Source of the DNA: Haematobia irritans
Taxonomy: Eukaryota > Arthropoda > Insecta > Diptera > Muscidae
DNA length: 64,000 nucleotides
Assembly: GCF_050003625.1 (NCBI RefSeq)
Contig: NC_134397.1
Location: 197,243,063-197,307,062, forward strand
Reading direction: 5' to 3'
A program made the translations under genes and the position numbers. Positions 58,697-64,000 of this stretch are shown piece after piece (the first letter of the stretch is position 1; each line of letters starts with the position of its first letter). Under the pieces are notes generated by a model. The model ran no database searches, was not told the origin of the DNA, and saw only the letters and a program-made list of their open reading frames with translations.

Positions 58697-59639
58697 ATCA
58701 TTCATTTGGTTAGTGCCATATTTGTATATTTACTTGTGTCCTGATCGAGGAACTCTATAACTAAAATGGAATCTGGGTGTGAGTCGGTTAGTCCAGGGCA
58801 AACGAACCGATGGCGCATGTAATGCAGCTTTTGCTTAACTGTCTCATCTTTGTGGAGCCAAAACTAAACTAATCATTAGGAGGTCTCTTAATAGCTGTTC
58901 ACTGCTTCAACCATAGTATCGTAATGGATCCTCTTCAAAACTGATTGTATGATGCCTCGTTGGTGACTATCTTTTGTAACTCTGGTTCTCGAGCTATTGA
59001 AACTGAAGTTTGACCCTCACGTTCATGGTTACTATGATAATAATCCCATCATTCCGGGGAATATTGCGGTGACACCTTGTCGCCTTTCTCATAAATAATA
59101 GAGCATTGCATCGGTCATATATTTTTGTGTTCGATAACATCTCGAAGCCCAACAAGTAAGGTAGAGATTTGTAGTCGTTCCCGTTTGGACCGATGTTTGT
59201 AAGTTCGAATACAACCATAACTCGTTCTCGTTTGTGTTGTATGAAACGGTCAATCAAACAACTTCAGTCTTCGGGATCAAACACAACGAGTCAAATTGTT
59301 TTCGAAAACAAAGTGAAGGAATCGAGGATTTCGAATCTTTTTTTGCCCTCACGTAGTAACAATAACAACAACTTTTATATGTATTGTACGTTTGTTTAGT
59401 TGTAAGTTGAAAAGGCGCTTGTGTATGAAGTAAAAAAAAATAACATAAAGTGGACAAAACCTTCTGCATTTCTATGTAAAAAGGTATTAAGAGCAAAACT
59501 AAATATTGCTCTAGTTTTTAGGAGAAACATTTGGGATGATATTTTTGGGCATTATAGTAAGTAATCGTTAAAAATCCAATTCACTTTTTCGTATAAAAAA
59601 TAAGGGACATTCGTATTTAAAGGAAATAAAATATTTTTC
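58697..59639. other. Intergenic, nothing recognised
   Basis: Mixed-composition, apparently single-copy DNA. Short ORFs on both strands (80-87 codons) overlap and show no domain. Confidence 0.35.
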
Positions 59640-60761
59640 CTTTTTCTATAGAAATAAAATTTTGACAAAATTTCCCATAGAAATAAAATGTCGACAAAAT
59701 TTTCTATTGAAATAAAATTTTCACAAAATTTTTTATAGAAATAAAATGTTGATAAAATTTTCTAGAGAAATAAAATTTTGACCAAATTTTCTATAGAAAT
59801 AAAATTTTTGATAAAATTTTCTATAGAAATAAAATTTTGATTAAATTTTTTATAGAAATACGATGTTGACAAAATTTTCTATAGAAATAAAATTTTGAGA
59901 AAATTTTCTATAGAAATAAAATGTTAATAATTTTTTATAGAAATAAAAGTTTTTTATAGATTTACTCGTTTGCGAATAAGTTCATTGTTCTTTACTTCTA
60001 AAAAAATTTCCCTGAAGACGAACATCGGAGATGTTTCGAAATATTGGATAATATTAAATAAAAATACAACTCAAAAACACAACAACATCTGTTTTTATTC
60101 ATATGACCTCAAGCCGAACTATACAAATATAATGTTGATAAAATTTTCTATAAAAATAAAATTTTGACAAAATTTTCTATAGAAATAAAATTTTGACAAA
60201 ATTTTCTATAGAAATACAATTTTGATAGAATTTTCTATAGAAATAGAATTTTGATATTTTTTTTTATAGATGTTAACAACATTTTCTATTGAAATAAAAT
60301 TTTGACAAAATTTTCTATAGAAATAAAATTATGACAACATTTTTTATAGAAATAAAATTTTGATGAAATTTTCTATAGAAATAAAATTTTGATAAAAATT
60401 TTTATAGAAATAAAATTTTCACAAAGTTTTCTATAGAAATAACATAACATTTTCTGTAGAAATACAATGTTGATAAAATTTTCTATACAAATAAAATTTT
60501 GATAAAATATGGCCCGTTTGCAATACCATCCGACCTACATCAATGACAACTACTTATGCCAAGTTTCAAGTCGATAGCTTGTTTCGTTCGGAAGTTAGCG
60601 TGATTTCAACAGACGGTCGGACGGACATGCGTAGATCGACTCAGAATTTCACCGCGACCCAGAATATGTATACTTTATGGGATCTTAGAGCAATATTTCG
60701 ATGTATTACAAACGGAATGACAAACTTAATATACCCCCTTCCTATGGTGGATGGTATAAAA
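59640..60761 (-). repeat. INE-like family 1 deletion derivative: 29-bp array joined to 5' end
   Basis: A 29-bp-unit array in the reverse sense (59640-60505, interrupted by unrelated sequence at about 59960-60120) joins directly to GATATGGCCCGTTTGCAATA, the subterminal block and the hairpin ATACCCCCTTCCTATGGTGG to GGTATAAAAA. All 153-bp core units are missing. Confidence 0.8.
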
Positions 60762-61371
60762 AACAGACAAAAAATACAAAAATAAATTTACTTTTGCTAG
60801 TTACATATAAAAACATAACAAATTTAAACATTTGCCTTGTTAGAATTACTCATTTTATCGTCAATAAGCTTAACTATTAATTACACACTTATATCTAAAG
60901 AAACACAAACTGTACGACTTCTTTTCTCATTAAGCATGATTCCATTTTTTGTCATAACATACTCGAGAACTTTGCAAATTCCCGAAACTCCCGCTAAATG
61001 TTCGAGTATTCTCGATTATCCCGTTTCACCAAATGCAATCGAATGTTTGCTTGCGACCGAGAATGGAAACAAATGCACAACTTCAATGATGTGACGTCAC
61101 AACAACATTCACTCGATACTGAATTATTGGGTGTGATTCAAACAATGTCTCATTCATACATTTACATTCATTCGAACCGATTCGGTCAAGCCAGTGTTCT
61201 CATTCTATTCATTCGATCAATGAAGATTATTCAGTCTTCTCGAACCGTTTCATGAGTTCAGTTGTGTGCGCTATGAATGAATGTTCTCATGCAATGCTCT
61301 AATAGATAATTCCTCCCCATCGCTTGTCTGTTGAGTCCACACTGGCACTGACCACTGACAGGCCAATTGCC
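60762..61371. other. Probable single-copy DNA with a CRE-type site
   Basis: Contains TGACGTCA at about 61092-61099 and several ATTCATTCGA words. Two overlapping 85-codon ORFs (60837-61094, 60998-61255) have no recognisable domain. No gene called. Confidence 0.35.
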
Positions 61372-61490
61372 TACCCAGCAAATAAAATTTGGAAGTTCTT
61401 CCAAAGGCACAACTTTAAAAGCACTTCCAGAAGACGCACTCCCAATGATGTTATTTATTTTAACTTCCCAGGAAGTTCTTTTAATTCAAT
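61372..61490. repeat. GGAAGTTC-type dispersed repeat
   Basis: CCCAGCAAATAAAATTTGGA, GGCACAACTTTAAAAGCACT and TTCCCAGGAAGTTC. The reverse complement of the first half occurs at about 31580-31636 (TTTTAAAGTTGTGCC, TTGCTGGGAA). A dispersed short family of unknown class. Confidence 0.55.
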
Positions 61491-61536
61491 TTTTTATAAC
61501 TTGATTTGTTCATACTTTTAATGGGTAATTTTAACT

Positions 61537-63884
61537 TTTTTATACCCACCACCATACAATGGTGACGGGGGTATAATAAGTTTGTCATTCCGTTTGTAAC
61601 ACATCGAAATGTCGATTTCCGACTATATAAAGTTTATATTCTTGATCAGGGAGAAATTCTAAGACGAAGGCTGTCTGTCTATCTGTTGTAATCACGCTAC
61701 AGTCTTCAATAATAAAGCAATCGTGCTGAAATTTCGCACTAACTCGTTTTTTGTCTGCAGGCAGGTCAAGTTCGAAGATATGTGGGGACTATATCAAGTT
61801 TTGATATAGTCCCCATATAAATCGACCACCCGATTTGGGTTGGGCTTATAAAAACCTTACTTTCTATCCAATTTGCCTGAAAATGGAAATCTAGGGGTAT
61901 TTTATGACCACAAAGAGGCTGAGTGTCGGTCCATGTTTTGGTATAGCCCCCATATAGACCGATCTCCCGATTTTATTTTTAGGGCTTCTAGAATGGATAG
62001 TTTCTACCCAATTCTCCTGAAATTGGAAATCTAGAGGTATTTTAGCACCATAAAGAGGTGTGCCAAAAATGGTGACTATCGGTTGATGTTTAGGTATAGC
62101 CCCCATATAGACCGACTTCCCGATTTCACTTCTTGGGCTTCTAGAAACCGTAGTTTTTAACCGATTTGTCTGAAGTTGGAAATCTAGAGGTATTTTAGGA
62201 CCATAAAGAGGTGTGCTAAAAATGGTGAGTATCGGTCCAGGTTTTGGTATATCCCTCATATAGACCGATCTCCCGATTTGGGGTCTTGGGCTTATAGAAT
62301 CCGTAGTTTTTATCCAATTTGCCGGAAATTGGAAATCTAGAGGTATATCAGAACAATAAAGAGGTGTGCCGAAAATGGTGAGTATCGGTCCATGTTTTGG
62401 TATAGCCCCTATATAGACCGATCTCCAGTTTTTAATTCTTGGGCGTCTAAAATCTGTGGTTTTTATCCAATTTGCCTGAAATTAGAAATCTAGAGGTATT
62501 TTAAAACCCTAAAGAGGTGTGCTGAAAATGATGAGTATCGGACCATGTTTTATATAGCCCCCATTTAAACCGATCTCCAGATTTTATTCTTGGGCTTATA
62601 GAAACCGTAGTTTTTATCCAACTTGACTCAAATTGGAAATCTAGAGGTATTTTAGGACCATAAAAAATGGTGAGTATAGGTCCATGTTTTGATGTAGCCA
62701 TCAGATAGACCGATCTCCCGATATTACTTTTTTGGCTTCTAGAAACCGTAATTGTTGTCCACTTTGCCTGAATTCGAGAATCTGGAGGTTTTTAGGAATA
62801 TAAATAGTTGGCAATCCGTAGTTTTTATCTAATTTGCCTGAAATGAGAAATCTAGAGGTACTTTAGGACCTTAAATATGAGAGCCGAAAATGGCGTGTAT
62901 TGGTCCATGTTTTGGTTTATCTCCCAAATAGACCGATCTCCCGATTTTACTTCTTGGGCTTTTAGAAACCATAGTTTTTATCAAATTTTCATGAAATTTT
63001 AAATGTAGAAGTATTTTAGGGACATAAAGAGGTGTGCCAAAAATGGTGAATATCGGTCCATGTGCATTGATAATGAAAATTGCTTGAAACTGAATTATAG
63101 TTTCCAGATTTTACTTCTGGTAATCATTTAAATAATGGGGGTAAAAATCTACAGATGTTAGATTTTAACCCTCTAATGCCCCAATTTTTTTTGTCAGCTG
63201 ATTAAATATTCAATGTTAACGACACAAAAGCAAGAAAACTAATCAAGAAAAATGAATACGGTAAAATTCAGTATATGCTGCAAAGGCTCTCGAGCAGGTT
63301 CAACTAAGTTTTCTGTTTATTTTATTCATTTTTGTTGTCTTAAGGTGTGTTTTACTAAAAGCTTCCTTATTTAATGAAGCCCACCTAAAGGCGGGATTGG
63401 GCATTAGAGGGTTAAATCAAGGCGTTATTTCATCGTTTTCTTGCACACGATGTTTATAATTCCTCTAAAACTCAAACAAATATGGTTCTTATAAATCCAG
63501 AATCTGATCTAGTCTTCATAGGTAAAATCTTTGAATTTATCTTCGGGAACTGTACTGGTTGAACTGATCTGCTTGTCACCAAATCCCCCTGAAATTTTCA
63601 CAGGAAACTATAATATTTGATTCATGATAGGTTAGGTTAGGTGGCAGCCCGATGTATCAGGCTCACTTAGACTATTCAGTCCATTGTGATACCACATTGG
63701 TGAACTTCTCTCTTATCACTGAGTGCTGCCCGATTCCATGTTAAGCTCAATGACAAGGGACCTCCTTTTTATAGCGTCCGAACGGCGTTCCACATTGCAG
63801 TGAAACCACTTAGAGAAGTTTTGATTCATGATGGTGGGTATTCAAGATTCGGCCCGGCCGAACTTACTGCTTTATATACTTGTT
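61537..63884 (+). mobile_element. INE-like element family 2, complete, with a SINE inserted
   Basis: 5' hairpin TTTTATACCCACCACCATAC, GACTATATAAAGTTTATATT and TAAGACGAAGGCTGTCTGTC block, about nine core units (GACCGAT at 61957, 62110, 62263 and 62416, exactly 153 bp apart), then degenerate units, and the 3' end with hairpin TTCGGCCCGGCCGAA and TTATATACTTGTTTT. 63629-63819 is a SINE insertion. ORFs of 66 and 122 codons follow the unit period. Confidence 0.87.
63629..63819 (-). mobile_element. 5'-truncated SINE with 13-bp TSD
   Basis: Body matches 2165-2360 and lacks the tRNA head. Its 3' tail on the minus strand is CCACCTAACCTAACCTAT. Flanked by TTTGATTCATGAT at 63616-63628 and 63820-63832, the long duplication expected of LINE-driven insertion. 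Confidence 0.87.
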
Positions 63885-64000
63885 TTTTTTTTTGCACTAT
63901 ATATTTTAAGGATATTTTAAATTTAAAGAACATCATTGAAACTATATCAGATAAAGGGTATAATTTCCATTAATATCAATATAATTTCTATTATAGTTGT

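Noticed and set aside
60837..61255. Two overlapping 85-codon ORFs near a TGACGTCA site
   Set aside because: Different frames of the same DNA, no domain; single motif is not enough to call a promoter.
61782..61820. Perfect short hairpin GGGGACTATATCAA around GTT
   Set aside because: Real fold-back but explained by opposed core-unit edges in the family-2 element; not a separate RNA gene.

Overview
The window looks like intergenic and intronic DNA of a large, AT-rich, transposon-packed fly genome. It holds one clear host protein gene, a neprilysin (M13 metallopeptidase, Nep4-like) on the + strand at 36878-46405. It has two coding exons split by a 6.3-kb intron filled with transposons. A higher fly, most likely a muscid (stomoxyine such as Haematobia or Stomoxys), is suggested by three things: INE-1/DINE-like elements are abundant, one mariner closely matches the Himar (irritans) type I remember from horn fly, and introns and spacers are swollen with repeats. 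This is inference; mariners move between species.

Layout. 1-7.8 kb: two INE-like fragments, AT-rich MITE debris, a tRNA-headed SINE and a 3.6-kb array of a 29-bp satellite. 7.8-15.1 kb: a hAT-like element with 8-bp target duplications (7810-10884), a near-complete but frameshifted mariner (10996-12273) and a long fold-back element (12379-13263). 15.1-26.6 kb: a third INE-like family carrying a DD37E Tc1/mariner, then family-1 INE-like copies, one split by a 4.5-kb hAT-like element that itself holds a partly duplicated INE-like copy. 26.7-36.4 kb: degenerate low-complexity DNA, a four-deep transposon nest (29.3-33.0 kb) with an N-terminally deleted DD41D transposase, and diverged tandem repeats. 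36.4-47.2 kb: the neprilysin gene. 47.3-64 kb: more INE-like copies, one with 545 bp of (TA)n, a Helitron-like stretch, MITEs, 29-bp arrays and a complete family-2 INE-like element with a SINE inserted.

Three INE-like families recur. Each has a TATACCC hairpin at one end and a GGCC-type hairpin followed by CTTGTTT at the other. Each carries a core of roughly 153-bp tandem units and a shared GTCCGTCCGTC/CCCATAAAGTATATATA subterminal block. I read them as INE-1/DINE (Helentron-derived) non-autonomous elements. Most long ORFs in them are by-products of the 51-codon period. The transposase genes are all damaged or lack their DNA-binding domain; only the neprilysin reads as a functional gene. No real tRNA, rRNA, CRISPR or viral gene was seen.
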